Source: an uncultured Lachnospiraceae bacterium (GTDB lineage: Bacteria > Bacillota > Clostridia > Lachnospirales > Lachnospiraceae). From it: DNA of 33,531 bases. Where the stretch lies: the NCBI GenBank assembly GCA_947588855.1, contig CANQBN010000005.1, positions 1-33,531 on the forward strand, read 5' to 3'. Each line of letters begins with the position of its first letter. The first letter of the stretch is position 1. The notes below the pieces were generated by a model, which saw only the letters and a program-made list of their open reading frames with translations, was not told the DNA's origin and did not search any database. The position numbers were made by a program, and so were the translations under genes. This document shows, piece by piece, positions 1 to 7,697 of this stretch.

Positions 1-257
1 GAATCCACCATGCGCTCCGCGTTCAGGTCCGGACGGAACGTCACGATATCGCCGTTCACTGTCGTATATGCCTTCAGTCCCTCAAAAACCTCCTGACAAT
101 ACTGCAGAATGCCTGCACACTCGTTCAGTACCACAGTGGCATCGGAAGTCAGGCCGCCCTCATCCCAGGCTCCGTCGATAAAATTTGACACATACCTCTG
201 GCTGGTCTCCCGATAGGCAAACCCTATCTCGCTCCAATTCAGATCTCTTTTCTCCAT
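1..257 (-). CDS. ilvE: Branched-chain amino acid aminotransferase, partial (N-terminal 85 residues)
   Basis: The gene starts at 257 and runs off the left edge, so only the first 85 residues are seen. The fold-type IV aminotransferase signature of bacterial BCATs is clear: FEGLKAY at residues 58-64 and FRPDLNAERM at 74-83. The family transfers the amino group between Leu/Ile/Val and 2-oxoglutarate using PLP, in the cytosol. The start ATG has a GGAGTGAGG ribosome site just upstream, and a sigma-A promoter lies at 342-370. The catalytic lysine would lie outside the window. The leader of roughly 80 nt is too short for a T-box. Confidence 0.93.
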   Translation of the reverse strand, partial: MEKRDLNWSEIGFAYRETSQRYVSNFIDGAWDEGGLTSDATVVLNECAGILQYCQEVFEGLKAYTTVNGDIVTFRPDLNAERMVD

Positions 258-341
258 AGTTCCTCACTCCTTAACACATTTCTCGCTATTTTTAGGCTGC
301 CGCCCGGTTATCCGTAATTTCCCTCAACTGCAGTCTCATCT

Positions 342-370
342 ATTGTAGAATATTCATTTGGATTTTGCAA
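342..370 (-). promoter_or_regulatory. Sigma-A promoter of ilvE
   Basis: On the minus strand TTGCAA (365-370) and TACAAT (342-347) are separated by exactly 17 bp and point at ilvE, giving a leader of about 80 nt. Confidence 0.65.
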
Positions 371-421
371 GTCCGCAGATTATGTTTTCTGCCGTTATCG
401 GCAAGATTTTCCTTCCGCATC

Positions 422-447
422 AAAAAAGGAGACCTTAAGCCTGTCCC
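422..447 (-). terminator. Possible terminator of rubredoxin gene
   Basis: Downstream of the rubredoxin stop, the minus strand reads GGGAC, a 9-nt loop, GTCTC, then C and six T. The stem is only 5 bp and includes one G-U pair, so this is a weak call supported mainly by the T-run and location. Confidence 0.4.
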
Positions 448-488
448 GGCGTTGGGTCCCCATCTCGCTATTTTTATTCCGTCTCTTC

Positions 489-647
489 TCACGCTTCCTC
501 AAACTGGTCCTTGCCTACGCTGCACAGGGGACATACCCAGTCGTCGGGAAGATCCTCAAAAGCGGTTCCCGGCTCGATTCCGTTATCGGGATCGCCAACC
601 TCAGGATCATACTCGTAACCGCATACAACACATACATATTTCTTCAT
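489..647 (-). CDS. Rubredoxin
   Basis: This 52-residue protein has the two rubredoxin knuckles, CVVCG (Cys6, Cys9) and CPLC (Cys39, Cys42), which bind one Fe. It also has the typical acidic middle ([16 protein letters not shown]) and DWVCP. Rubredoxins are small cytosolic electron carriers, in anaerobes often passing electrons to oxygen- or peroxide-reducing enzymes. The start at 647 follows GGAGAGATTGGCT. Length and sequence are normal for the family. It appears monocistronic, since the upstream side is a gene-free stretch and a weak terminator lies downstream. Confidence 0.96.
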   Translation of the reverse strand: MKKYVCVVCGYEYDPEVGDPDNGIEPGTAFEDLPDDWVCPLCSVGKDQFEEA

Positions 648-898
648 AGCCAATCTCTCCTTTCTCTGTCTGCCTTCACCGCGCCCGGACAGAATCCTTG
701 TCTTCCGAAAATCCGCAGCTTATTGCTGTTCATGACATAGTTTACCACATATTTTTCAATTTTACCACTACCTGCAAAAAATAAAGTGGTGTTTCCGGAA
801 AAAGTGATGTATAATCTTCCAGAACACTGCGTTCTCAGAAATCCTGCGGTTCACATCCGTCGCGTCTGGCCTGTACCGGCCCAGCGGTTCGCCGAAGG
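648..898. other. Intergenic region between rubredoxin and the acetyltransferase
   Basis: I see no gene here. It must hold the divergent promoters. On the plus strand a TATAAT lies at 810-815 without a good -35. On the minus strand an extended -10 (TGGTAAACT) is possible for rubredoxin, also without a clear -35. A 10-bp palindrome TTTCCGGAAA lies at 792-801. Confidence 0.4.
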
Positions 899-913
899 AT
901 GACCCCTGCCATG

Positions 914-1012
914 CCGTTTTATGTCGAGAAAGAATATCTTGACGTACGGTTTTATATCGAGAAAGAATATCTTGACGTACGGTTTTATATCGAGAAAGGA
1001 GACTTTGCCATG
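914..1012 (+). repeat. 33-bp in-frame tandem repeat, 3 units plus a decayed fourth
   Basis: Three consecutive 33-bp units occupy 914-946, 947-979 and 980-1012. The first two differ at only two positions. The third matches for its first 19 bp and then changes into GGAGACTTTGCCATG. A fourth, decayed copy (1013-1045) is the coding start of the acetyltransferase itself. In frame each unit encodes an 11-residue repeat of the form FY[VI]EKEYLDVR. Since 33 is a multiple of 3, copy-number changes keep the upstream ATG (911) in frame with the gene. Confidence 0.9.
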
Positions 1013-1537
1013 CAGTTTTCTATCGAAAAAGCCACCCCCGCGGACTATCCTGTCTTTGCTGAAATCTCGCGTCAGGTCTGGCGGCTCTTAGACCACAAGG
1101 AATGGTTCGCCATGGACAATCCCGATTATACCTACCAGGTCCTTACCGGCGGCTGCGGCACCGGCTACAAGGCCGTGGCCGAGGATACCGGCGAAATCGC
1201 AGGCATCTTCCTGACGGAAGTGCCCAGCATGTCAAAAGAGAATCTGGGCCGGGACATCCATCTGCCGGAGACAGAGCTTCCAAAAGTGGCCCACATGGAT
1301 ACCGCCGCCGTCCTCCCAAAGTACCGGGGACATCACCTGCAGTATCTCCTCATGCAGGCGGCAGAGCAGGACTTGCAGGATCAGGGATACCGCTATCTGA
1401 TGTGTACCATTCACCCGGAAAATCACGCCAGTCTGAACACTGCCCTGCGGCAGGGATACCGAATCATGGCCGAAAAAGAGAAATACGGCGGCTACCGGCG
1501 GGCGATCCTTTTGAAGGAGCTTACTCCCTCCACTTAA
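1010..1537 (+). CDS. GNAT family N-acetyltransferase
   Basis: With the start at 1010 this is a 175-residue GNAT protein. Motif A (acetyl-CoA binding) is around residues 97-116 with the R-G-x-x-L core (YRGHHLQYLLM). The motif B region contains HPENHASLNTALRQGY at 135-150, typical of GNAT enzymes. Substrate is unknown. I chose ATG 1010 because GAAAGGAGA is 8 nt upstream. The frame is open further up to ATG 911 and ATG 899, which would add a 33-37 residue N-terminus made of the tandem repeat, and AAGGA precedes ATG 911, so longer forms are possible. The 3' end overlaps the convergent trmL by 17 bp. Confidence 0.85.
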   Translation: MQFSIEKATPADYPVFAEISRQVWRLLDHKEWFAMDNPDYTYQVLTGGCGTGYKAVAEDTGEIAGIFLTEVPSMSKENLGRDIHLPETELPKVAHMDTAAVLPKYRGHHLQYLLMQAAEQDLQDQGYRYLMCTIHPENHASLNTALRQGYRIMAEKEKYGGYRRAILLKELTPST

Positions 1538-2078
1538 GACGGTGCAGTTCTCCCTGCAGATTCATTTTCTCAAACCCGTTCTGGCGAAGGGCCTCATAGA
1601 GAATAATGGACACGGAGTTGGACAAATTCAGGGAGCGGATATCGCCCCACATGGGAATCCGCACACAATTCTCCTGGTTCTCCAGCAGAAGTTCCTCCGG
1701 AATGCCGGCGCTTTCCTTGCCGAACATAATATAGTCGTCGGGCCGATAGCGGACCTCCGTGTAGACCTTCCGGGCCTTGGTGGTAGCCATATAAAGACGG
1801 CAGGATACGCCACTGTCCCGGTCCGAACCGACGGCGTATTGTTCCGGATCCTTCCCAATACAAAAGCCGGGATTCCGTTCCCGGAAATCCCGATAATCGT
1901 CATAGACAGTCAGGTCCAGCTTATCCCAGTAATCCAGGCCTGCCCGCATAAGCATTTTCTCATTCAGTTTAAAGCCGAGAGGCCGGATCAGATGGAGCCT
2001 GGTATTCGTGGCCACACAGGTCCGCCCGATATTGCCGGTGTTGGCCGGCATCTCCGGCTCAAGTAAAACGATATTCAC
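1521..2078 (-). CDS. trmL: tRNA (cytidine(34)-2'-O)-methyltransferase, SPOUT family
   Basis: This 185-residue protein has the SPOUT/TrmL (CspR, YibK) signatures: MNIVLLEPEMPANTGNIGRT at the N-terminus, FGKESAGIPEELL in the middle (about 118-130), and SLNLSNSVSIILYEALRQ in the C-terminal knot that binds SAM. Family members methylate the ribose of wobble nucleotide 34 in certain tRNA-Leu isoacceptors. The start is GTG at 2078, preceded by AAAGGGGAAG. It is the last gene of the long minus-strand series, 55 bp after the aminotransferase, and its stop overlaps the convergent GNAT gene. No terminator can be seen in the overlap. Confidence 0.92.
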   Translation of the reverse strand: MNIVLLEPEMPANTGNIGRTCVATNTRLHLIRPLGFKLNEKMLMRAGLDYWDKLDLTVYDDYRDFRERNPGFCIGKDPEQYAVGSDRDSGVSCRLYMATTKARKVYTEVRYRPDDYIMFGKESAGIPEELLLENQENCVRIPMWGDIRSLNLSNSVSIILYEALRQNGFEKMNLQGELHRLKWRE

Positions 2079-2133
2079 AGAGCAGCTTCCCCTTTACCTC
2101 TTCTCTCATGATCCGTATGCTGCCGCTTCGGCT

Positions 2134-3318
2134 TCAGCCTTCCGCGCTTTTCTCCTCATCCAGCCGCTTTACAAACCGCGCCATCCGCCCCAGAGCCTCT
2201 TTCAAACTCTTGAGAGAATAGGCGTAGGAAATACGAAGATAGCCGTCTCCGCAGGCTCCAAAGGCCGTACCCGGCACAACCGCCACCTTCTCCTCCCTCA
2301 GGAAACGGTTGGCAAACTCATCGGAGGAAATACCGAACCGCTTAATACTGGGAAACGCATAGAAAGCCCCTTCCGGTTCGAAGCATTCCAGCCCCATCTC
2401 ACGGAACGCGTTCAGAACAAACCTTCGCCGCTGATCATAGGACTCACGCATCATCTCCACATCGGCATCTCCGTTTTTCAATGCGTCAACCGCCGCGTAC
2501 TGGCTGGTGGTAGGTGCGCACATGATAGCGAACTGATGAACCTTCAGCATCTGTTCCAAAATAACCTTAGGAGCGGCCGCATAGCCCAGTCTCCAGCCGG
2601 TCATGGCATAGGATTTGGAGAATCCGTTGATCACCACCGTCCGGTCTTTCATGCCCGGAAGAGAGGCGATGGATACGTGTTGCTCCGGTCCGAAGGTCAG
2701 TTCACAGTAAATCTCATCGGAGATAACAAACAAATCCTTCTCAATCACAATATCGGCAATCTTCTGAAGCTCCTCCCTCCGCATGACCGCACCGGTGGGA
2801 TTGTTGGGAAATGCCAACATAAGAATCTTGGTCTTATCGGTAATCTTCTCCAGGAGCTTTTCCGGCGTCAGCTTAAAATGGTCTTTCTCTTCCAGATTAA
2901 TAATCACCGGTTTCCCGCCGGCCAGAATGGCACAGGGCACATAGGAGACAAAGCAGGGCTGGGGAATCAGCACCTCGTCCCCCGGATTCAGCATGGCCCG
3001 AAATGCCAAGTCGATGGCCTCGCTTCCGCCGACGGTCACCAGAATCTCCGACTCCGGGCGGTATGTCATATCGCAGCGCCGATACAGATAATTGCAGATT
3101 TCCTGTCTCAGTTCCTTCAATCCCGCGTTGGCCGTGTAAAATGTACGTCCCTTCTCCAGAGAATAGATGCCCTCTTCTCTCACATGCCAGGGCGTATCGA
3201 AATCCGGTTCGCCTACACCCAGGGATATTGCGTCCTTCATCTCGCTTACAATATCGAAAAATTTGCGGATTCCGGAGGGTTCCAACTGTACAATCGTGTC
3301 TGACAACGGATTTCTCAT
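2134..3318 (-). CDS. Class I/II PLP-dependent aminotransferase
   Basis: This 394-residue protein is a fold-type I aminotransferase. PNNPTG is at 171-176, the PLP-contacting Asp in ISDEIY at about 201, and the Schiff-base lysine in SKSYAMTGWRLGY at about 235. The C-terminal RISYAY (about 372) probably holds the substrate-carboxylate arginine. The subgroup resembles aspartate or aromatic aminotransferases (PatA/AspC-like), but sequence alone does not fix the amino acid used. Its ATG overlaps the stop of the upstream Lrp-type regulator (ATGA), so the two are probably translationally coupled and the regulator may sense an amino acid linked to this enzyme. Confidence 0.9.
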   Translation of the reverse strand: MRNPLSDTIVQLEPSGIRKFFDIVSEMKDAISLGVGEPDFDTPWHVREEGIYSLEKGRTFYTANAGLKELRQEICNYLYRRCDMTYRPESEILVTVGGSEAIDLAFRAMLNPGDEVLIPQPCFVSYVPCAILAGGKPVIINLEEKDHFKLTPEKLLEKITDKTKILMLAFPNNPTGAVMRREELQKIADIVIEKDLFVISDEIYCELTFGPEQHVSIASLPGMKDRTVVINGFSKSYAMTGWRLGYAAAPKVILEQMLKVHQFAIMCAPTTSQYAAVDALKNGDADVEMMRESYDQRRRFVLNAFREMGLECFEPEGAFYAFPSIKRFGISSDEFANRFLREEKVAVVPGTAFGACGDGYLRISYAYSLKSLKEALGRMARFVKRLDEEKSAEG

Positions 3319-3797
3319 GGGGTAATTAACATCCTTTCATCCTGAATCTCTTCCACCAGAACGGTACCGTGATCCTTATATTTCTTCAACACAAAATGAG
3401 TGGCGGTGCTCAGCACGGAATCCAACGTGGACAGCTTGCTGGATACGAAAAGGGCCACCTCCTTCATGGTTTTTCCCTCAATAAATACGGTAAAATCATA
3501 GGCGCCGGACATCAGATACACCGCGTTCACCTCATTGTACTGGTAAATCCGCTCGGCGATCTTATCAAATCCCATGCCTCTCTGAGGCGTCACTTTCACC
3601 TCAATCAGAGCCGTCACTTTCTCCTGAGTGGTATTATCCCAGTTGATCAGGGTGTGATAACCGCAGATAATATGCTCCTTCTCCATCTGGGCAATCTCAT
3701 TGGCCACCGCCACTTCGCTCTCGCCCAGCATGACTGCCAGATCCTTCAGATCAATTCGGCTGTTCTTCTCCATCACTGCCAGAATCTTCTCTCTCAT
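3315..3797 (-). CDS. Lrp/AsnC family transcriptional regulator
   Basis: This 160-residue protein has an N-terminal winged helix (about 1-55, with SRIDLKDLAVMLGESEVAVA) and a C-terminal RAM effector domain (about 65-145, with NAVYLMSGAYDFTVFIEG), as in the feast/famine regulators that bind amino acids. The start at 3797 has AAGGAGG nine bases upstream. A longer reading from 3818 would begin inside that ribosome site and is rejected. It overlaps the aminotransferase gene by 4 bp (ATGA). An adjacent Lrp gene and aminotransferase usually imply local control, which is an inference here. Confidence 0.9.
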   Translation of the reverse strand: MREKILAVMEKNSRIDLKDLAVMLGESEVAVANEIAQMEKEHIICGYHTLINWDNTTQEKVTALIEVKVTPQRGMGFDKIAERIYQYNEVNAVYLMSGAYDFTVFIEGKTMKEVALFVSSKLSTLDSVLSTATHFVLKKYKDHGTVLVEEIQDERMLITP

Positions 3798-3867
3798 AGT
3801 CCATATCCTCCTTCTCACTTATTTCTCTGCGTCGCTTTGCTGAAGACGCTCCTTCACGGAAATGTTT

Positions 3868-4443
3868 TCAAAAACTTCTCTCCGGCAACCGGTACAATTC
3901 GTCCTCTCTGGGCCGCTCCATAAATCCCTGGACCTGCCCGTATACAATCCGGCGACTGATTCCGGAATCCACTTTTCCAATAATACTGGCAGGTATCCCC
4001 TGCCCCGCCAGCGCTTCCGCCAGCCGTTCCCCATGGTCTGCGGCAAACAACATACAGTTCCTGCTGAGAAGCCGGTAAGGATTCAGCTTATAGCACTCGC
4101 AGATCTCTATGGTCCCCTGCTTTACGGGAATCCGCAGTAAATCTACGGTGAAACCCAGCATATAGGCACCTGAGATATTCCAAAGGGCGGTATAAATACC
4201 GCCCTCCCTTATCTCTTCCCATTCTGCAGCTCCCAGGCTTCTCCAGTCATGAGAACCGCTTTCGATGGCAGGCCCATACTGCTGCTGCATACTCCTGATA
4301 AAGCTTTCGGGAAAACAGCGAAGTAGCTCTTCTTCCCTGATCAGCGCAATCTGCCGGGAGCCTTCCAACCCTGCAAATCCGGCAGCCACCAAATCCTGCC
4401 CCGGCCGCAGACAGCCTCTGCTCTCCCTCTCAATATATCTCAT
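3868..4443 (-). CDS. HypE/AIR-synthase-like protein lacking the N-terminal PurM domain
   Basis: The 191 residues match only the C-terminal half of the AIR-synthase-related (HypE-like, COG1973-type) proteins of Firmicutes. Residues 14-50 correspond to the interdomain stretch (RPGQDLVAAGFAGLEGS, EEELLRCFPESF). Residues 75-185 carry EGGIYTALW, IPVKQGTIEICE, LNPYRLLS, GIPASIIGKV and a C-terminal DELYRL. Full members are about 330 residues, so about 150 residues including the ATP-binding PurM N-domain are missing. The usual HDVTEGG motif is changed to EEIREGG. GGGAG sits 9 nt before the ATG, so it may still be translated. I read it as a degenerate remnant or stand-alone C-domain; function unknown. 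Confidence 0.65.
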   Translation of the reverse strand: MRYIERESRGCLRPGQDLVAAGFAGLEGSRQIALIREEELLRCFPESFIRSMQQQYGPAIESGSHDWRSLGAAEWEEIREGGIYTALWNISGAYMLGFTVDLLRIPVKQGTIEICECYKLNPYRLLSRNCMLFAADHGERLAEALAGQGIPASIIGKVDSGISRRIVYGQVQGFMERPREDELYRLPERSF

Positions 4444-4486
4444 GCACCTATTCTCCCAATAATATCCCTCGAACCCGAATCTGCCG

Positions 4487-4597
4487 TTAAAACTTCATGG
4501 CACCCAATACCAGGGGGGCCACCATGGCCAGCACCAGCAAAATTACAATAATGGAAGATACGATCTTCTTAGTTCTCTTATTTTTAAAATCAAACAC
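4487..4597 (-). CDS. Small single-pass membrane protein (36 residues)
   Basis: This is a small reading frame on the minus strand. A short basic head (MFDFKNKRTKKIV) is followed by one hydrophobic helix of about 20 residues (SSIIVILLVLAMVAPLVLG) and a short tail. I chose GTG 4597 because GAGGTGA lies 5 nt upstream. GTG 4606, overlapping the exonuclease stop as GTGA, would add three residues and also fits translational coupling. The basic-inside/helix layout predicts one membrane segment. I do not recognise a named family. It is packed between the exonuclease and the HypE-like remnant in the operon. Confidence 0.6.
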   Translation of the reverse strand: MFDFKNKRTKKIVSSIIVILLVLAMVAPLVLGAMKF

Positions 4598-4602
4598 AAT
4601 CT

Positions 4603-5331
4603 TCACCTCTTCACTATTCTTCCATACTGGGAGATGATCTTATCCGTCAATCTTGAAATTTCATTCCTGGATAAACAATCCACCTGCACAGTTAGATTTA
4701 TTTTATGATATTTTGTCAATTCATGCAAGACTTCTTTTTGTCTTTTTGTCGCCGACTGCTCTTTTTTTACTTTATAAACCAATTTTTGAGGTGAAAAAAT
4801 GTCTGATTGACTGTCCCCGTACCGATTTATCAGTATCTGGTAAAGCTCATGAGCCGCTCTTGCGTCATGAAGAGCCCTGTGCGCGCCATTTAAAGATACC
4901 TGAAAATAACTGCAGGCACTGCCAAGCGATTTCGAAAGCTTCTCCGGCATAAACTTCCGGCACAACCGCAGAGTATCCAGCCCTTCCTTCTCAAAATTCA
5001 GACCTGCGTTTACCGCCGCCCGCTTCAGAAAGCTGTAATCAAACAAAATATTGTGGCCCAGAAGAGGCAGCCCTTCGCAGAATTCCGCATATTCCCCGAT
5101 CACCTGGCCGATCATTGGCTTCTTCTCAAGCATGTCGTCGCTGATTCCCGTCAGCTTCGAAATCTCCGTGCTCAGCTTCCGCCCCGGATTAATCAGTATA
5201 GTCTTCTCTTCCGCAATGCAACCGTTCACCACCTTGACAGCGGCAATCTCAATGATCTTTTCTGTTTTTGCACTCAGGCCTGTGGTTTCCAGATCCACTG
5301 CCACATAAGAATTTGTCAGCATTCTTTCCAT
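4603..5331 (-). CDS. DnaQ-like 3'-5' exonuclease (DEDDh)
   Basis: This 242-residue protein starts with the Exo I motif AVDLETTGL (Asp/Glu pair at about 13-15). Exo II is LLGHNILFDYSFLKRA (about 95-110) and Exo III is HRALHDARAAHEL (His and Asp at about 152-157), so all four acidic residues and the catalytic His of the DEDDh class are present. These domains remove 3' nucleotides, as in PolC and Pol III epsilon. The C-terminal 75 residues are Lys-rich and not recognised. It overlaps the end of the upstream radical SAM gene by 16 bp; ATG 5322 is an alternative start. It could be a proofreading or repair exonuclease, and the substrate is not shown by sequence. Confidence 0.88.
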   Translation of the reverse strand: MERMLTNSYVAVDLETTGLSAKTEKIIEIAAVKVVNGCIAEEKTILINPGRKLSTEISKLTGISDDMLEKKPMIGQVIGEYAEFCEGLPLLGHNILFDYSFLKRAAVNAGLNFEKEGLDTLRLCRKFMPEKLSKSLGSACSYFQVSLNGAHRALHDARAAHELYQILINRYGDSQSDIFSPQKLVYKVKKEQSATKRQKEVLHELTKYHKINLTVQVDCLSRNEISRLTDKIISQYGRIVKR

Positions 5332-7193
5332 CTCTGCTCATCTATGCGCACAACCCTGGCATTATGGCTCAAGGGGCTGCGGCGCAGGTAATCAAAAAGT
5401 ATCGCTGACCCGTCTCCCATAATTTCCAGGTGGGCTATACTTGCAATCTGCCTGGCATCATACGCCTCATATCCCCGCAGGTATCGGGGACATTCCTTTT
5501 CTTCACGGAAAAATTCCCTAATTTTCTGTTTATAGGAGCCTAAATCTCTGGCAAAGGACGGCCTGCTCTTCACATTTTCTCTCAGATACAGATCGCATAT
5601 AAGCAAATCCCGGTACCGTTCCTGCCTCTGGTTACGCGCATCAGGCGTTTGATAGGACAGGCTCGCTCCCTTTTCTCCAGGGAACAGGTCAATTTCCCTT
5701 CCCGGCCTTTCACATAAAAAGCGGTATAGTATCTCATATCTCGCCAGCCTGCTGTGCCTGACTCCATTAAGGCCCTGATCTTCATAAAAGTCCGCCAGTT
5801 CCTCAAACATCCGGAAAGCAGAGGGATGCTCCTGCCTCATCGCCTTAAGAGTCAGCGCAAACTGACCGCTGTTGTAATAGACCTCCACCATTTCCTCCAC
5901 AGACTTCAGTTTCAAAACATCCTTATAACTGAGCCATCTGGTAGCCATCACCTCATAAGGAGGTTCCTCATGAAAGACCATATCGTATTCAGAGGTCATT
6001 TCAGCAATATAAGAACCTTTTAGAACTTTCAAAAATCCCAGTTGCAGCTGATCCGGCTCCATATCATACACTTCATCAAAGGACTGGCGGAACCGTTCGA
6101 GATTCTCACAGGGCAGTCCGGCAATCAAATCCAGATGCTGATGAATGTTGCCGAACTTTTTAATCCTGCCTACGGCTTCCCTAAGCCGTTCCAGATTCAT
6201 GGCACGGCGGATTTCACGAATCGCAGGCTCGTACGTAGTCTGTACTCCAATCTCCAGCTGAATCAGTCCGGACCGCATCTGCTCCATGACCGTCAGCTGC
6301 TCCTCATCGATCAGGTCAGCTGATATCTCAAAATGAAAATTCGTCACTCCGTTGTCATGAACCAAAAGATATTTCCAGATAGCCAGCGCATGACTTTTGC
6401 TGCAGTTGAAGGTCCGATCCACGAATTTCACCTGAGGAACTCTCTTATCCAGGAAAAAATCCAATTCCCGCTTCACCAGTTCCAGGCTACGGAAACGAAC
6501 CGTCTTATCGATAGACGACAGACAATAGCTGCACTGAAAAGGACATCCTCTGCTGCTCTCATAATAGATAATCCGGTGATCCCAATTCTCCAGGTTCTCA
6601 TAAGGGAACGGAAGCTCATCCAGGCTCAGAAGCTCCGCCGGGCCGGTGGTAACCATCCTGCCGGAAGAATCCCGGAAGACAATTCCGGGAATCCGGGCCA
6701 GTTGTTCATCATCCGGGACTACACTGTCCTTCCCTCCTACGGTACATAACGAAATATCCGTTCCGGACTCTTCATAAATCTTCACCAGCCAGGCAAAGGT
6801 TTTCTCTCCCTCTCCCGCCATAATACCTCTGACCGCAGGCTCTTCTGCAAGAATTTTCTCACTGTCATAGGATACCTCAGGTCCGCCCAGCCAGATATCC
6901 GTATCCGGCAGGACTTTCTTCAGGTTCCGAAGAATCTGCCGGATGTAAGTGATATTCCAGATATAGCAGGAGAACCCAACCACATCCGGCTTCCGCAGAA
7001 AGATATCCTTCAATATTTCGTCTGTCTGTTGATTGATGGTATACTCGCCAATCTCGATTTCTGACCGGCGCGTCTGTTTCCAGCCATCGGGCGCACAATG
7101 ATCCTTCTGCTTCTCCGCATAAGCTTTCAGGCTGTACACGCCCAGATTGGAATGGATATACTTGGCATTGACTGCCGTCAGCAAAAATCTCAT
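5316..7193 (-). CDS. B12-binding-type radical SAM protein, DUF4080 family
   Basis: This 625-residue protein has an N-terminal B12-binding-like Rossmann domain (about 1-140; KPDVVGFSCYIWN, WLGGPEVSYD). A radical SAM domain follows with the cluster motif C217xxxC221xxC224 (RGCPFQCSYC). A C-terminal DUF4080-type region runs from about 410 to 600. Radical SAM enzymes cleave SAM through a [4Fe-4S] cluster. I do not see the short Asp-x-His-x-x-Gly cobalamin motif in the N-terminal domain, so cobalamin binding is uncertain. The target of this family is not established. It starts 3 bp after the dCMP deaminase stop and overlaps the exonuclease gene, so it is certainly within the operon. Confidence 0.88.
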   Translation of the reverse strand: MRFLLTAVNAKYIHSNLGVYSLKAYAEKQKDHCAPDGWKQTRRSEIEIGEYTINQQTDEILKDIFLRKPDVVGFSCYIWNITYIRQILRNLKKVLPDTDIWLGGPEVSYDSEKILAEEPAVRGIMAGEGEKTFAWLVKIYEESGTDISLCTVGGKDSVVPDDEQLARIPGIVFRDSSGRMVTTGPAELLSLDELPFPYENLENWDHRIIYYESSRGCPFQCSYCLSSIDKTVRFRSLELVKRELDFFLDKRVPQVKFVDRTFNCSKSHALAIWKYLLVHDNGVTNFHFEISADLIDEEQLTVMEQMRSGLIQLEIGVQTTYEPAIREIRRAMNLERLREAVGRIKKFGNIHQHLDLIAGLPCENLERFRQSFDEVYDMEPDQLQLGFLKVLKGSYIAEMTSEYDMVFHEEPPYEVMATRWLSYKDVLKLKSVEEMVEVYYNSGQFALTLKAMRQEHPSAFRMFEELADFYEDQGLNGVRHSRLARYEILYRFLCERPGREIDLFPGEKGASLSYQTPDARNQRQERYRDLLICDLYLRENVKSRPSFARDLGSYKQKIREFFREEKECPRYLRGYEAYDARQIASIAHLEIMGDGSAILFDYLRRSPLSHNARVVRIDEQRWKEC

Positions 7194-7196
7194 AAT

Positions 7197-7697
7197 CTAT
7201 ACCTGAATCTTCATAATCCTGCCGGTAGCGTTGTAGGGATAGTAACGGACACCCGCTGCGTCAAACATTCTCTTGGAAGCCCGATTCCCCGGCGTTTTGT
7301 CATATTTATCATCTGCGTAAATAACCGTCTTGATTCCGGCCTGAATGATAGCTTTGGCGCATTCATTGCAGGGGAACAGGGTCACATACAGCTTGCTTCC
7401 CTCCAGACTGCCTCCCCGATAATTGAGGATGGCGTTCAGCTCACTGTGGGCTACATAGACATACTTTGCATTGTAGGGATCCTCATCCGCGTTTTCCCGG
7501 TTCCAGGGAAACTCGTCATCGGAACAGCCTATGGGAAGTCCATTATATCCCATGGACATAATCTTATTGTCGGCGCTGACGATACAGCAGCCCACCTGAG
7601 TATTGGGATCTTTAGAACGCATACCGGACAATTCGGCAACTCCCATAAAATATTCATCCCATGAAATGTAATCGCTTCGTTTCTTACTGTCTGCCAT
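7197..7697 (-). CDS. dCMP deaminase / cytidine-deoxycytidylate deaminase family protein
   Basis: This 166-residue protein carries the zinc deaminase motifs: HSELNAI (His84 ligand, Glu86 proton shuttle) and PCNEC (Cys110, Cys113). The surrounding layout (DPNTQVGCCIV, GYNGLP) is characteristic of dCMP deaminase/ComEB proteins. dCMP deaminase makes dUMP for thymidylate synthesis. The start at 7697 has AAGGAGGAAG upstream and overlaps the tsaC stop by 14 bp, so expression is coupled. The usual HAE is HSE here, a conservative change next to the zinc ligand. Confidence 0.9.
   Translation of the reverse strand: MADSKKRSDYISWDEYFMGVAELSGMRSKDPNTQVGCCIVSADNKIMSMGYNGLPIGCSDDEFPWNRENADEDPYNAKYVYVAHSELNAILNYRGGSLEGSKLYVTLFPCNECAKAIIQAGIKTVIYADDKYDKTPGNRASKRMFDAAGVRYYPYNATGRIMKIQV

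Noticed and set aside
258-341. T-box or other amino-acid-sensing leader ahead of ilvE
   Set aside because: The leader is only about 80 nt and I see no T-box sequence or specifier stem.
365-649. Plus-strand open frame across the rubredoxin gene
   Set aside because: Rubredoxin on the other strand has both CxxC knuckles and a ribosome site. The plus frame has neither.
2008-3303. Plus-strand open frame of 431 codons opposite the aminotransferase
   Set aside because: It is a shadow of the minus-strand aminotransferase, with low-complexity His/Gln-rich translation and no domain.
3798-3818. Longer start for the Lrp-type regulator at 3818
   Set aside because: The extra codons contain the AAGGAGG ribosome site of the internal ATG 3797.
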